Shown: positions 7,725 to 16,454 of the stretch, in pieces
How positions within the stretch are numbered: position 1 is the stretch's first letter
How the letters are laid out: each line of letters begins with the position of its first letter
Translations under genes and position numbers: made by a program
Source of the DNA: Vulcanimicrobiia bacterium
GTDB lineage: Bacteria > Eremiobacterota > Eremiobacteria > Baltobacterales > Baltobacteraceae
Reading direction: 5' to 3'
Assembly (NCBI GenBank): GCA_024281135.1
Contig: JAMXLG010000058.1
Coordinates: forward strand, 1 to 26,941
DNA length: 26,941 nt
Notes under the pieces: generated by a model
What the model was told of the DNA's origin: nothing
Databases searched by the model: none
What the model saw: only the letters and a program-made list of their open reading frames with translations

Positions 7725-9302
7725 ATGGCACGGGAGTTCGACAGCAGTGGCATTCCGCTGAAGCCGCGGTACGACGAGGTGGAGGGAACGCCGCACGACC
7801 TCGGTGAGCCCGGTTCGTTTCCGTTCGCGCGCGGCATCCGAAGCGACATGTACCGGGGCCGCCTCTGGACGATGCGGCAATATGCCGGCTTCGCGACCGC
7901 GGCCGAGTCGAACGCGCGGTATCGCTATCTTCTGAAGCGCGGCACGACCGGACTCTCCGTCGCCTTCGATCTACCGACGCAACTGGGACACGATTCCGAC
8001 GCGCCGCTCGCGCGAGGCGAAGTCGGCAAAGTCGGTGTCGCAATCGATTCCGTCGCGGATATGGAGACGCTCTTCGATCGGATCCCTCTGGATAAAGTCA
8101 CGGTATCGATGACCATCAATTCGCCGGCGTCCATTCTGCTCGCGATGTTACTCGCTGTTGCGCGGCGGCGCGGCATTCCGTTCGACAAACTCGGTGGTAC
8201 CGTGCAAAACGACGTACTCAAAGAATACGTTGCGCGCGGAACCTACATTTATCCGCCGGAACCCTCGATGCGACTCGTTACCGACGTGATGGCGTATTGC
8301 GCGCAATCCGTACCGCAGTGGAACACGATCTCGATTTCGGGGTATCACATTCGCGAGGCGGGCTCAACTGCCGTTGAAGAGATCGCGTTTACCCTTTCCA
8401 ATGCGAAAGCGTATCTGCGCGCCGCGCGAGCGGCCGGCATCGATTTGGATGTCGTCGCGCCGCGCGTCTCCTTCTTCTGGAACGCACACAACGACTTCTT
8501 CGAAGAAGTAGCGAAATTCCGCGCCGCGCGTTTTCTCTGGGCACACATTACGCGCGAAGAATTCGGCTGCAAAGATCCGCGTTCACAGATGCTTCGCTTC
8601 CACACGCAGACCGCCGGCTCGACGCTCACTGCGCAAGAACCCGACAATAACGTGGTTCGCGTGACTCTGCAAGCGCTGGCTGCGGTGCTCGGCGGAACCC
8701 AGTCGCTGCACACGAACGGCAAGGATGAAGCGCTCGCGCTTCCGACCGCCGATAGCGCAAAACTTGCGTTGCGCACGCAACAGATCATCGGATACGAATC
8801 CGGAGTGACGGACGTCGTCGATCCGCTCGCGGGTTCATACTATGTCGAATCACTCACGAACGAGTTGATAGAACGCGCTCGCGGGATTATCGCCGAAGTC
8901 GATGAGATGGGCGGCAGCATTCCGGCGATTGAGTCGGGGTGGATGCAAAGCCGGATCGCGGATTCCGCGTATCAAGCGCAACAAGCAATCGAGCGTGGCG
9001 AAGCGGTGGTCGTCGGCGTGAACAAATTCGCCGAAGGCGCCGGTGAAGTGAAGATCCCGTTGCAGCGAATCGAGGAGCGCATCGAACGCGAGCAAGTCGA
9101 TCGATTGCAGCGCTTCCGCGCGCAGCGCGACAACGCGCTCGTCGCCGTTCGCCTCGACGATGTGCGCGCGGCCGCAGCCGGACGTGACAATCTGATGCCG
9201 CACTTTATCGAAGCGGTCGACGCAGGCGCAACGCTCGGCGAAATCTGCAACGTACTGCGGGATGTCTTCGGCGTTTATCGCGCCAGAGAGGTCGTGGCAT
9301 GA
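7725..9302 (+). CDS. mcmA1: Methylmalonyl-CoA mutase, catalytic (TIM-barrel) subunit
   Basis: 525 residues from the ATG at 7725, chosen because [13 protein letters not shown] is where family similarity begins; an ATG at 7693 is an alternative. This is the substrate-binding barrel of a two-subunit mutase, which interconverts methylmalonyl-CoA and succinyl-CoA. Key residues fit a true methylmalonyl-CoA mutase: Tyr53 in WTMRQYAGF (Tyr89 of Propionibacterium; Ile in 2-hydroxyisobutyryl-CoA mutase), Gln161 and Arg171 (Gln197, Arg207) and His208 in SGYHIREAG (His244), all with preserved spacing. The C-terminal B12-binding domain (DxHxxG) is absent, as in archaeal-type McmA1, and no separate small subunit is in the window. 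The epimerase gene overlaps its stop (ATGA). Confidence 0.92.
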   Translation: MAREFDSSGIPLKPRYDEVEGTPHDLGEPGSFPFARGIRSDMYRGRLWTMRQYAGFATAAESNARYRYLLKRGTTGLSVAFDLPTQLGHDSDAPLARGEVGKVGVAIDSVADMETLFDRIPLDKVTVSMTINSPASILLAMLLAVARRRGIPFDKLGGTVQNDVLKEYVARGTYIYPPEPSMRLVTDVMAYCAQSVPQWNTISISGYHIREAGSTAVEEIAFTLSNAKAYLRAARAAGIDLDVVAPRVSFFWNAHNDFFEEVAKFRAARFLWAHITREEFGCKDPRSQMLRFHTQTAGSTLTAQEPDNNVVRVTLQALAAVLGGTQSLHTNGKDEALALPTADSAKLALRTQQIIGYESGVTDVVDPLAGSYYVESLTNELIERARGIIAEVDEMGGSIPAIESGWMQSRIADSAYQAQQAIERGEAVVVGVNKFAEGAGEVKIPLQRIEERIEREQVDRLQRFRAQRDNALVAVRLDDVRAAAAGRDNLMPHFIEAVDAGATLGEICNVLRDVFGVYRAREVVA

Positions 9303-9694
9303 AGATCGATCACATCGCGATCGTCGTCAAAGATCTGGACGCCACGATCAAACTCTACACCGAAACCCTTGGCTTCTTTCCCGTCTACCGCGAAACGATC
9401 GAGGACCAAGGCGTCGAAGCCGTCGGGCTACAAGCGGGCGAGTCGATCATCGAATTACTGCGCCCCCTCGATGAAGAATCGCCGATTGCCAAGTACCGCG
9501 GCGATGCCGACACCAAATTGCATCACACCGCGTACCGCGTCGACGACATCGAGGCGAAACTTGCGCAGCTCAAAGCCAAAGGCGTGCGCCTGATCGACGA
9601 GCGTCCTCGAAGCGGCGCACACGGCAACCGCATCGCGTTCCTTCACCCCAAGTCAACACAGGGCGTGTTGATCGAGTTGTGTCAACCGGGGTAA
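9299..9694 (+). CDS. mce: Methylmalonyl-CoA epimerase
   Basis: 131 residues, standard length for this vicinal-oxygen-chelate enzyme, which converts (S)- to (R)-methylmalonyl-CoA between the carboxylase and the mutase. Two beta-alpha-beta-beta-beta modules are visible. Candidate metal ligands are His5 (KIDHIAIVV), Glu52 (IIELLRP, where Propionibacterium has Gln65), His76 (KLHHTAYRV) and Glu126 (VLIELCQPG). [20 protein letters not shown] is the family's closing motif. The ATG overlaps the mutase stop by 4 nt, so mutase and epimerase are one translational unit. Confidence 0.93.
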   Translation: MKIDHIAIVVKDLDATIKLYTETLGFFPVYRETIEDQGVEAVGLQAGESIIELLRPLDEESPIAKYRGDADTKLHHTAYRVDDIEAKLAQLKAKGVRLIDERPRSGAHGNRIAFLHPKSTQGVLIELCQPG

Positions 9695-9754
9695 AACCCG
9701 TGGCCGCGGGAGCGTATCGCGTGTATCAGCACGTCGGCGAAATGGCACGCCGCT

Positions 9755-10933
9755 TTACTGAATTAGGTTTGTAAAGACCACCCCGTGCGGGATGACTGCC
9801 CCGTTCCAGCCGTCGGACCATGCGCGATGGCGCAGGTCGATGAAGCGCGGATCGAGCGCGAGCGCGCCCGTTTTTAAGTCGATCGATGCAAAGCTGATCC
9901 GATTGAGAAGCGAGCCGTAACCGGTAATCACGATGTTGCCGGTTCCCGGCTCGAGAGAAAGCCAATGCGGAAGCGCCTCCGCTCCAAGGTACAGATGCGA
10001 GACTTCGATTGGGTGCGCGGGATCCTTGACGTCAAGCGCGATAAGTGTATGTCCGCTCTGTAGCGCTTCGACCCAATAGTGTCCGGCGACCACCGGCACG
10101 CCGGAGCACCCGCGCGCGCCAAAGTCGTAGACGTATTGAATCTGCGCGCGCACTGCCGTCAAGTCCGTCAGTTTAAAAAGACCGCAGCGAGCGGTCTTCA
10201 CCATGACGGTCTTTCCATCGTCAAGCAAAGCCGCGTCATCGGCATGTTGCGCTGCCACGTCATATACCGGCGGTTTCGGCAGGTCGAGTGTTTGCAACAG
10301 TTTGAGATCGGGCAGGCGCCAGATCTGGATGACATGCGTAGGTGCTTTGATATCCAACGGTGGCATCGGTGCGCTCGTCGTCACGACGCGATCGATGTTC
10401 TCGAGCACCAGCAAACCATAGGGTCGAACATTCGGATCGAGTGCCGGCGCTGACGCATCGGATGCGCGCACGGTACGACCGTGTTGGTCGAGCTCGACGA
10501 GAGCGCCCGGCTCATCGCGATCCCATCCCTTGATCTGATACGTCGCGAGCGTGTCGCCATTTGAAAGTGAAGCAAAGCTATGCATATGGGTGTAGCCGTT
10601 GGCGGCATCAAATGAGCCTGCAAGGTGCGGATGGCGTGGATCGCTCAGATCGAAAACGTCGCCTTGCCCGGCCATAAAATCACTCGCGAATAGCAGGTGG
10701 TTCGGGGGCATCGCTTCGTTGGTATGGTGTGCCATCATCGCATGCGTTTGCGTCGGAACCACGGCAACGAGCTTTCCAAAATCGGCGCCGACGTCAAAGA
10801 CGGCGAGAAAATCGCGGCCTTCACCCTTCGCAGGGAATTCGTTTGCCTCCATGGCCCACGCCACAAGATAACGTTCGCGAGGCGCGCTCGAGGCAAGCAT
10901 GAGGACCGCACACGCAAGGACCGCAAACCGCAT
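9755..10933 (-). CDS. Secreted SBP56/methanethiol-oxidase-like beta-propeller protein
   Basis: 392 residues with a short signal peptide (MRFAVLACAVLMLASSAP). The mature part resembles the selenium-binding protein 56/methanethiol oxidase family: TQTHAMMAHHTNEAMPPNHLLFASDF, FDLSDPRHPHLAGSF, YTHMHSFASLSNGDTLATYQ and repeated short propeller strands such as HVIQIWRLPDLKLLQTL. The conserved His clusters are the likely metal site. Some family members oxidise methanethiol in the periplasm; the substrate here is unknown. GGAGG lies 5 nt before the ATG, and an extended -10 (TG-C-TACTAT; box at 10971-10976 on the minus strand) could give the gene its own promoter 52 bp behind DUF4127. It may be independent of the recycling operon. 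Confidence 0.65.
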   Translation of the reverse strand: MRFAVLACAVLMLASSAPRERYLVAWAMEANEFPAKGEGRDFLAVFDVGADFGKLVAVVPTQTHAMMAHHTNEAMPPNHLLFASDFMAGQGDVFDLSDPRHPHLAGSFDAANGYTHMHSFASLSNGDTLATYQIKGWDRDEPGALVELDQHGRTVRASDASAPALDPNVRPYGLLVLENIDRVVTTSAPMPPLDIKAPTHVIQIWRLPDLKLLQTLDLPKPPVYDVAAQHADDAALLDDGKTVMVKTARCGLFKLTDLTAVRAQIQYVYDFGARGCSGVPVVAGHYWVEALQSGHTLIALDVKDPAHPIEVSHLYLGAEALPHWLSLEPGTGNIVITGYGSLLNRISFASIDLKTGALALDPRFIDLRHRAWSDGWNGAVIPHGVVFTNLIQ

Positions 10934-10985
10934 AAAGACCTCCGCTCAAAAACGAGGGGGACCTTGCGGTATAGTAGCACATTCC

Positions 10986-12497
10986 TTAGAGATTCGGCGC
11001 TAAACGAACGTCGAGTTCTGTTTCGAACGTACGGTCCCATGGAAGCGTAATGTTGAGCGCAGCAATGTGGAGATTCGGGTAAAGTAGTTGCAGTGTTTGC
11101 TGCGCATCGTACCAAAGGAGATCGCGATTGCGCTCAGACGTTTTTGCAGCGACGTCGGGCAGCAGGTAGGTGTGGTCGTCGACGTCTTGGCCGCCGAGCC
11201 AGGCGTTGAGATCGGGACGCACTTTGACGTGAAAGTCGACGTCGTCAACGAAGCGCATGAAGGTGAACGTTTGATGGGCGAGGCGATCGTACGTGTGCGC
11301 GCGACGCCCGACGTTGGCGGCAATCGCTTCTGCGAGCGCCGTACCGATCGTATTTGCAGCTGTATTCCATGAGGAAAATGCATCGAGTTTCGATGCAACA
11401 CCGCTCTGCAGCAATTGTTGCGCGAACGCGCCCTGGTCGTCGTAACTCCTCTCGAAGCTCAAATCCGCGAAAGCCACCGAAGCTCCACCATCCGTTTGCG
11501 CTTTGAGATTGGTAAGAAGCTGCGAATCGAGCGCATCACCGGTCGACGGTACGCGCACGTAGAGCGTGAAGTCTGGATGATCGTCGTCGCGTACGCCGCC
11601 GCAAAGGGCGATGAGGCTTTGAATCGTTACGCCGATCGGCGCGAATTCGAGTGGGTCTTGGTACGATGCACCGTCGGGACGCGAATACGCTACGCCAATG
11701 TGCGGGATCCAGTGAACCGCCCGCGCAAGGCCGTTCGAAACGAGCGCCATCCCGAGTTCGTCGGCGCCGGGCTGAATCGAGACGCGCGAGCCCGCCTGCA
11801 TTTGCTGCGCATAGGCTTCGAGCGCGCGCAACTCCCGTACGTGTAATCCGTACGGCTTAGCGTCGTCCTGCCCGAGCACGAGACGATCGATCGTGCCGCT
11901 CGCAGTCATTTCAATCAAAAGATGATCGATGGCATAGTTTCGCGCACGCGCCTGCAGATAGCCGTTGAGCGTCGCGCTTCCGATCTTCTGCGCCAACACT
12001 TGCGCGCGTGCCGCTTCTTCGGGCGACGGCGGATCGTGCAGGTTTGCGTATTCTTGGAGGTACTCCCACACGGGATACGCGGCAAAGAACGACGCTGCAT
12101 CGCCGATAGACGGCACACCGGTCGGCGCCAGGCGCATAACAGTGCCAAAGGTTCCGATCCACGCGTGCGGTGAGCGCGCGCGCAGCATGTCGAGCTCTCT
12201 CAAACGGAAGTACGCATCGGCGTAGGTGACGCCGGGAACGCGCGATGCGACGAGTCCACCATACGCAAGCATGTCGCTCGAGAGAACGTACCGGTCCGTA
12301 CGCGGTGAATCGGCATTGAGCCAGCGAATGATGGCATCGGGCGAGCCGAAGTGCAAATACCGTCCCAGCAACGGACGCGGCGGCGCAACCACCGGCTGAC
12401 CCGCGATGCGCCCGAGCATCAGCGGAAGCTGGTACGTCACCGGCCGGTCATCAAGCGGAACAAAAACCAGTGCGAGCGCGAGCAAGAAAGCCATCAT
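10986..12497 (-). CDS. DUF4127 family protein
   Basis: 503 residues, normal for DUF4127. Diagnostic motifs are FVPLDDRPVTYQLP near the N-terminus, YVLSSDMLAYGGLVASR, LVLGQDDAKPYGLHVREL, QPGADELGMALV, AFSSWNTAANTIGTAL and LPWDRTFETELDVRL. No biochemical function is established that I know of; the conserved Asp-rich motifs suggest a hydrolase or metal- or phosphosugar-binding enzyme. The leading MMAFLLALALVFV is hydrophobic but lacks basic residues, so I read it as the first beta strand rather than a clear signal peptide. The start overlaps the murQ stop (ATGA), placing it tightly in the muropeptide-recycling operon, directly after the last known enzyme. Confidence 0.9.
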   Translation of the reverse strand: MMAFLLALALVFVPLDDRPVTYQLPLMLGRIAGQPVVAPPRPLLGRYLHFGSPDAIIRWLNADSPRTDRYVLSSDMLAYGGLVASRVPGVTYADAYFRLRELDMLRARSPHAWIGTFGTVMRLAPTGVPSIGDAASFFAAYPVWEYLQEYANLHDPPSPEEAARAQVLAQKIGSATLNGYLQARARNYAIDHLLIEMTASGTIDRLVLGQDDAKPYGLHVRELRALEAYAQQMQAGSRVSIQPGADELGMALVSNGLARAVHWIPHIGVAYSRPDGASYQDPLEFAPIGVTIQSLIALCGGVRDDDHPDFTLYVRVPSTGDALDSQLLTNLKAQTDGGASVAFADLSFERSYDDQGAFAQQLLQSGVASKLDAFSSWNTAANTIGTALAEAIAANVGRRAHTYDRLAHQTFTFMRFVDDVDFHVKVRPDLNAWLGGQDVDDHTYLLPDVAAKTSERNRDLLWYDAQQTLQLLYPNLHIAALNITLPWDRTFETELDVRLAPNL

Positions 12498-13378
12498 AAG
12501 AGGTTGCGCAAAAACCCTCGCTCCTGCTCGAGCATTGACCTCGCGCTCTGCGCGTCGACACCGCGGCGCGCCATCACGACGGCGACCTTGACGTTTCCGC
12601 CCGATGCCGTAAGGAACTGCTGCGCCTCGTTCGCGTCGACACCGGCAAGCGACTGGACGAGACGCCGAGCGCGTGCGCTTAACTTTGCGTTCGTTGCCAC
12701 GACGTCGACCATCAGATTTTCATAGACCTTGCCGAGCCGAACCATAACCGCGGTCGAAATGGTATTGAGCGCGAGTTTTTGCGATGTGCCGGCTTTCAAG
12801 CGCGTCGATCCGGTCAGTGCCTCAGGTCCGGTATCGAGAAAGATCGAAACCTCGGCAGCGTCACCAAGAGGTGTCGGGTCGCTGTTCGTGATCGCGGCGG
12901 TGAACGCACCGAGTGCACGCGCGCGCGCAACTGCGCGCGTAACGTAGGCTGCGCCGCCGCTTGCCGAAATGCCGATCACCGCATCGTCGGCGTACACGTG
13001 TCCTGCCACTCCGCGCTCGCCGGCGTCGCCGTCATCTTCGGCACCTTCGACGGGCGTACGCAGCGCGCGATCGCCGCCGGCAATGTGCGCGCACACCAGT
13101 TCCGGCGACGTGCCGAACGTCGGCGGCATCTCGGATGCGTCGAGCACGCCGAGCCGGCCGCTCGAGCCTGCACCCACATAATGCAAACGTCCACCGGCTG
13201 CAAGCCGCTCGCTCACCGCGCCCACGACGCGTGCGATTGCATCGCTTGCGCCGACGACGGCTTCGACGGCAGTGCGCTGGTCGGTTGAGATCGCAAGCAC
13301 AAGCTCGCGGGTCGATAACGTATCGAGTCCGCGCAGCGCGTCGTTGCGCCGCTCGGTTTGTGGAAGTTGTTCTGACAT
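12494..13378 (-). CDS. murQ: N-acetylmuramic acid 6-phosphate etherase MurQ
   Basis: 294 residues, full length. MurQ cleaves the D-lactyl ether of MurNAc-6-phosphate, giving GlcNAc-6-phosphate and D-lactate in the cytoplasm. The SIS fold shows HYVGAGSSGRLGVLDASEMPPTFG (67-90) with Glu83, AGGDRALRTPVEGAEDD with Glu114 (the two catalytic acidic positions in Escherichia coli MurQ), ISASGGAAYV and the family signature TGPEALTGSTRLKAGTSQKLALN. The C-terminal helical domain has VDVVATNAKLSARA and VAVVMARRGVDAQSAR. It lies 3 bp after the BadF-type kinase stop and overlaps DUF4127. Confidence 0.95.
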   Translation of the reverse strand: MSEQLPQTERRNDALRGLDTLSTRELVLAISTDQRTAVEAVVGASDAIARVVGAVSERLAAGGRLHYVGAGSSGRLGVLDASEMPPTFGTSPELVCAHIAGGDRALRTPVEGAEDDGDAGERGVAGHVYADDAVIGISASGGAAYVTRAVARARALGAFTAAITNSDPTPLGDAAEVSIFLDTGPEALTGSTRLKAGTSQKLALNTISTAVMVRLGKVYENLMVDVVATNAKLSARARRLVQSLAGVDANEAQQFLTASGGNVKVAVVMARRGVDAQSARSMLEQERGFLRNLL

Positions 13379-13381
13379 TTC

Positions 13382-14278
13382 TTAGACCATCGCTCGCGCG
13401 AGGGCTAGGGCGCCGAATTCGGGAGCGGGCGGGTTTTTCACGAGATGAAACGACGGATACTCATTAAGGATGCGGTGCTCGAGCAGATACGTGAGCAACG
13501 AATTCTCGGAGAGCAATCCGCCGGCGAGCACGACCGGAATATCACGCTGCGCGAAGCCCGAGGAGCGCGTCACGGCTTTGAGCAAGTCGAAGAGTTCGAG
13601 CGCAGCGGCTTGCACGATCTTCGTCGCGTCGCGCTCGCCGTCCGATGCGCAACCAAGGACAACCGGCGCGAGCGATGCGAGCTTGCGCACCGGATCGGGA
13701 TCGCCGTAAATCGCTTGTGTGACGTCGTCGGCGGATTCTGTGTCGAGCACGCTTTCCACAGCATCAATGAATCCGTCGCGTCGCGCCCGTCCGTCGTAGA
13801 CGCGCAGCAGCAGCTTGACGGCAGCGGCTCCGATCGCCGCACCTGATCCTTCATCGCCGAGCATGAACCCGTGACCGCCTGCGCGATACGAGCGCTCGCC
13901 GCCGCTCGCGTATGCGATCGATCCGGTTCCGGCAATGAGGACGATGCCGTCGCCTTCGGGCACTGCCGCGCGCAACGCAATCATTGCATCGTCGCAGACG
14001 CTCACGCGCGCGCCGGCAACACGTGTGCGGAGCGCGCTTTCCAACGCTTCAGCGACATCGGGATGTCCGGCTCCCGCCGCGCCGACGACGATTGCGTCGA
14101 CACGTTCGCCTTGTGTCGCGCTCGCAATCGCGCGCGCGATGGTCGAGGCGGCATCTTCAACGCCGGCACGCCGCACGTTCGCCGCATCACCTTCGAATGC
14201 GCCGCTCGCGACGCCGTCCCGTTCGATAACGACACTCGTTGTCGTGCCGCCGGCATCGACGCCTACGACGAGAGACAC
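13382..14278 (-). CDS. BadF/BcrA-type N-acetylhexosamine kinase (NagK/MurK-like)
   Basis: 298 residues from a GTG start overlapping the anmK stop by 16 nt. This is an ASKHA-fold kinase of the BadF/BadG/BcrA/BcrD group: phosphate-1 loop GVDAGGTTTSVVI (6-18), CDDAMIAL with the catalytic Asp around 96-97, phosphate-2 GIVLIAGTGSIAYAS (111-125), GHGFMLGDEGSGAAIG (135-150) and the adenosine loop VVLAGGLL. In recycling clusters such enzymes phosphorylate GlcNAc, or both GlcNAc and MurNAc (MurK of Clostridium). Here it would take the GlcNAc released by NagZ, and perhaps MurNAc from non-anhydro ends, feeding MurQ. Sequence alone does not separate the two substrates. Confidence 0.85.
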   Translation of the reverse strand: MSLVVGVDAGGTTTSVVIERDGVASGAFEGDAANVRRAGVEDAASTIARAIASATQGERVDAIVVGAAGAGHPDVAEALESALRTRVAGARVSVCDDAMIALRAAVPEGDGIVLIAGTGSIAYASGGERSYRAGGHGFMLGDEGSGAAIGAAAVKLLLRVYDGRARRDGFIDAVESVLDTESADDVTQAIYGDPDPVRKLASLAPVVLGCASDGERDATKIVQAAALELFDLLKAVTRSSGFAQRDIPVVLAGGLLSENSLLTYLLEHRILNEYPSFHLVKNPPAPEFGALALARAMV

Positions 14279-15414
14279 TCTGCTTCAACCTCCACAAGCA
14301 ATTCGCGCAACCCGTGCGGTGCGATGGCTCCGAGGGGAACCGCGTGCGCCGCACCCGTGACTTGCGGCACGCTCGCCGGACGCTCGCGCAGCGTCTCGTA
14401 GCCCAGCACTGCGAATGCGATGGCTTCCTTCGCATCGACCGGAATTCCGGCAACGTCGGTCGGATCGAGCAACGCGCCGGGTAACAGTGCTTGGATGTCG
14501 CGCACCAACGACGGGTTACGCGCACCGCCGCCACTGCAAAGAATGTGCGCATCCGCGAGCCGCACGTCTCGCACGGCACGCGCAACTCCGTGTGCGGTGA
14601 GCGCGGTGAGCGTAGCCGTTCCATCTTCAAGCGAAAGACGACCGAGAGCCGCGCTATGCTGCGTGAGAAAGTGTTCGCCGAAACGCTCGCGCCCGGTCGA
14701 TTTCGGCGGCGACATCGCAAAATACGGATCGGAGAGCATCTCGCTCAGAAGGTGATCGTCGGGCGTACCCGCAGCAGCGAACTTCCCGTTTTCGTCCATC
14801 CTCATCTCGCCGCCCGTACGTTCGCGTACAAACTCATCGATCAACATCATGCCGGGACCACAATCGAACGCCACGACGTCGTGCGTATCCACGCCGCGCG
14901 GAAGCGCAGTGAGATTCGCAATTCCACCAATGTTGAGCGCAACGCGATCTTCTTCTTCATCGGCAAGCAAGAGCGCATCGACGTATGGAACGAGCGGTGC
15001 ACCGTGACCGCCCGCAGCGCAATCGGCGCTCCGAAAATCGTAGATCACCGTGGCGTGGAGCGATTCCCGTAACACGAATGGATCGCCGAGCTGCAACGTC
15101 ACGTGGTGCACACCGTCGTGGTAGATCGTCTGCCCGTGCGACGCAATGTAGTCGATGGAAAGTGCGCCGGCCACCACCCGCGCCGCGCGCGCGAACGCGA
15201 CGCCGAGCGCGCGATGCAAGTTTGTCAAATGCGCCGCACTCGCCGCATTCGGAGGCAACGCTTGCCGCAGCGACGTCATCACTTCGTCTTCGAACGGCAC
15301 CGTTACGAATTGAAGCAACTCAACAGAATACGACGTTCCGCGTGGTAAGATTCGAACGAGCGCCGCATCGATACCATCGAGTGACGTTCCGCTCATCAGT
15401 CCGATTGCGAGCAT
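14263..15414 (-). CDS. anmK: Anhydro-N-acetylmuramic acid kinase AnmK
   Basis: 383 residues, the usual AnmK length. AnmK opens the 1,6-anhydro ring of anhMurNAc with ATP to give MurNAc-6-phosphate, the MurQ substrate. The start MLAIGLMSGTSLDGIDAALV is the family signature; SHGQTIYHD, GGHGAPLVPYVDALLL, LNIGGIANLTAL, AFDCGPGMMLIDEF and ILCSGGGARNPSLV follow in the expected order. Its presence implies that anhydro-muropeptides from lytic transglycosylases are recycled. The ATG overlaps the serine hydrolase stop by one base (TGATG), indicating translational coupling. Confidence 0.95.
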   Translation of the reverse strand: MLAIGLMSGTSLDGIDAALVRILPRGTSYSVELLQFVTVPFEDEVMTSLRQALPPNAASAAHLTNLHRALGVAFARAARVVAGALSIDYIASHGQTIYHDGVHHVTLQLGDPFVLRESLHATVIYDFRSADCAAGGHGAPLVPYVDALLLADEEEDRVALNIGGIANLTALPRGVDTHDVVAFDCGPGMMLIDEFVRERTGGEMRMDENGKFAAAGTPDDHLLSEMLSDPYFAMSPPKSTGRERFGEHFLTQHSAALGRLSLEDGTATLTALTAHGVARAVRDVRLADAHILCSGGGARNPSLVRDIQALLPGALLDPTDVAGIPVDAKEAIAFAVLGYETLRERPASVPQVTGAAHAVPLGAIAPHGLRELLVEVEAECLSS

Positions 15415-16454
15415 CAGGACATAGCTTCGACCAATGCCTCGAAAAATGCCGCTCGTAATGGGCGGGAATCCGAACGGCCGAAGTAGACGGTGTTCGTGAG
15501 TAGCACGCCACTCACGTCACGCTGCGGATCGGCCCAAACGCACGTGCCGGTGAATCCCGTGTGACCGAACGTATCGCCCGACATCAACCGTCCGCATGAA
15601 TTTTCATCGTTGGTCTTGAGCGCCCAGCCGAGACCTCGACGCAACACCGGGTCGTAGGCTGCCTCTTGCACCGCCTCGCGCGCAAGGTGAACGGGCAACA
15701 ACTGCTCTTCGCGTCCGTTCACGGCCGCGAGGTACGCTTCGGCAAGCGCGGCAACGTCGGCAGCCGTACCGAACATGCCGGCGTGCCCCGCAACGCCGTT
15801 CATAAGGTACGCCTTCTCATCGTGGACGCGACCCTGCACTCGCCCGCGCCACTCGTCGGCCTCCGTAGCGGGAATCTCCATTCGTTGCCGATCGGCCGGG
15901 ACGAATTCGAGGTCGCCGCTTGCAAAGCGGAGCGATGTGAGTGCCGGAAGCGACATCTGCGACACTCGTTCCAGCAACGTGCCGAGTGCGATCAACCCAA
16001 GATCGCTGTAGAGCACGCGCTCTCCGGGCTGCGCGACAAGCGGTCTCGCCAAGACGAAGTCTTGAACGTTTTCGTCTAAAATCGTCCGGTAATCGGCACC
16101 GGAATGCATCCCCGACGTATGCGCGAGCAACATCCGAAGGGTAATCATTGCGTGATCGTTATCGCGCCATTCCGGCATCCAATCGGTGAGTGGCCCGTCG
16201 AGCGTGATACGGCGCTCGGCAACGAGCATCAGCGCGAGCGTTGAAACAAAAAGCTTCGTGATCGATGCGAGATCGAAACGCGAGTCCACGTACACGGGAC
16301 GCGCCAGCGCGTCATCTCGCGTCGCGCCATACGCCTCTTCGAAAATGAGCTTACCGCCGCGTTCGATCCGCGCGACCGCGCCCGTGAACCATGTTCCCGT
16401 CGCTTTGTGGAGCAACGAGTCGATCGCGGAAAATTTAGATGGCGGCAAGATCAA
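15414..16454 (-). CDS. Serine hydrolase of the beta-lactamase family, AmiE/YbbE-like
   Basis: 346 residues from a TTG at 16452-16454, which has GGGAG 9 nt upstream and overlaps nagZ by 20 nt; a TTG at 16487 would add 11 residues but has no ribosome binding site. Penicillin-binding-fold motifs are Ser64-Ile-Thr-Lys67 (LASITKLF), LLAHTSGM, Tyr149-Ser-Asp (VLYSDLGLIALG) and His298-Thr-Gly (FGHTGFTGT). Between nagZ and the MurNAc enzymes, the closest known analogue is Bacillus subtilis AmiE (YbbE), a MurNAc-L-Ala amidase of this fold. Unlike that secreted enzyme, no signal peptide is visible, so it probably works in the cytoplasm, removing stem peptides from MurNAc. D-amino-acid peptidase or esterase activity is the alternative. 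Confidence 0.8.
   Translation of the reverse strand: MILPPSKFSAIDSLLHKATGTWFTGAVARIERGGKLIFEEAYGATRDDALARPVYVDSRFDLASITKLFVSTLALMLVAERRITLDGPLTDWMPEWRDNDHAMITLRMLLAHTSGMHSGADYRTILDENVQDFVLARPLVAQPGERVLYSDLGLIALGTLLERVSQMSLPALTSLRFASGDLEFVPADRQRMEIPATEADEWRGRVQGRVHDEKAYLMNGVAGHAGMFGTAADVAALAEAYLAAVNGREEQLLPVHLAREAVQEAAYDPVLRRGLGWALKTNDENSCGRLMSGDTFGHTGFTGTCVWADPQRDVSGVLLTNTVYFGRSDSRPLRAAFFEALVEAMS

Noticed and set aside
7673..7849. N-terminal extension of the GNAT frame to 7849
   Set aside because: The extra residues are low-complexity Pro/Arg/Ser sequence antisense to the mutase start; the family-like start [10 protein letters not shown] lies at 7672.
9700..9774. A 24-codon GTG frame after the epimerase stop
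   Set aside because: It is too short, its last 20 bp are antisense to the end of the SBP56-like gene, and there is no clear ribosome binding site or family pattern.
11415..11846. A 143-codon plus-strand frame inside DUF4127
   Set aside because: It is an antisense shadow rich in Arg, with no start signal, lying within a well-conserved gene.
14491..15072. A 193-codon plus-strand frame opposite anmK
   Set aside because: It is an Arg-rich antisense frame; all conserved motifs are on the minus strand.
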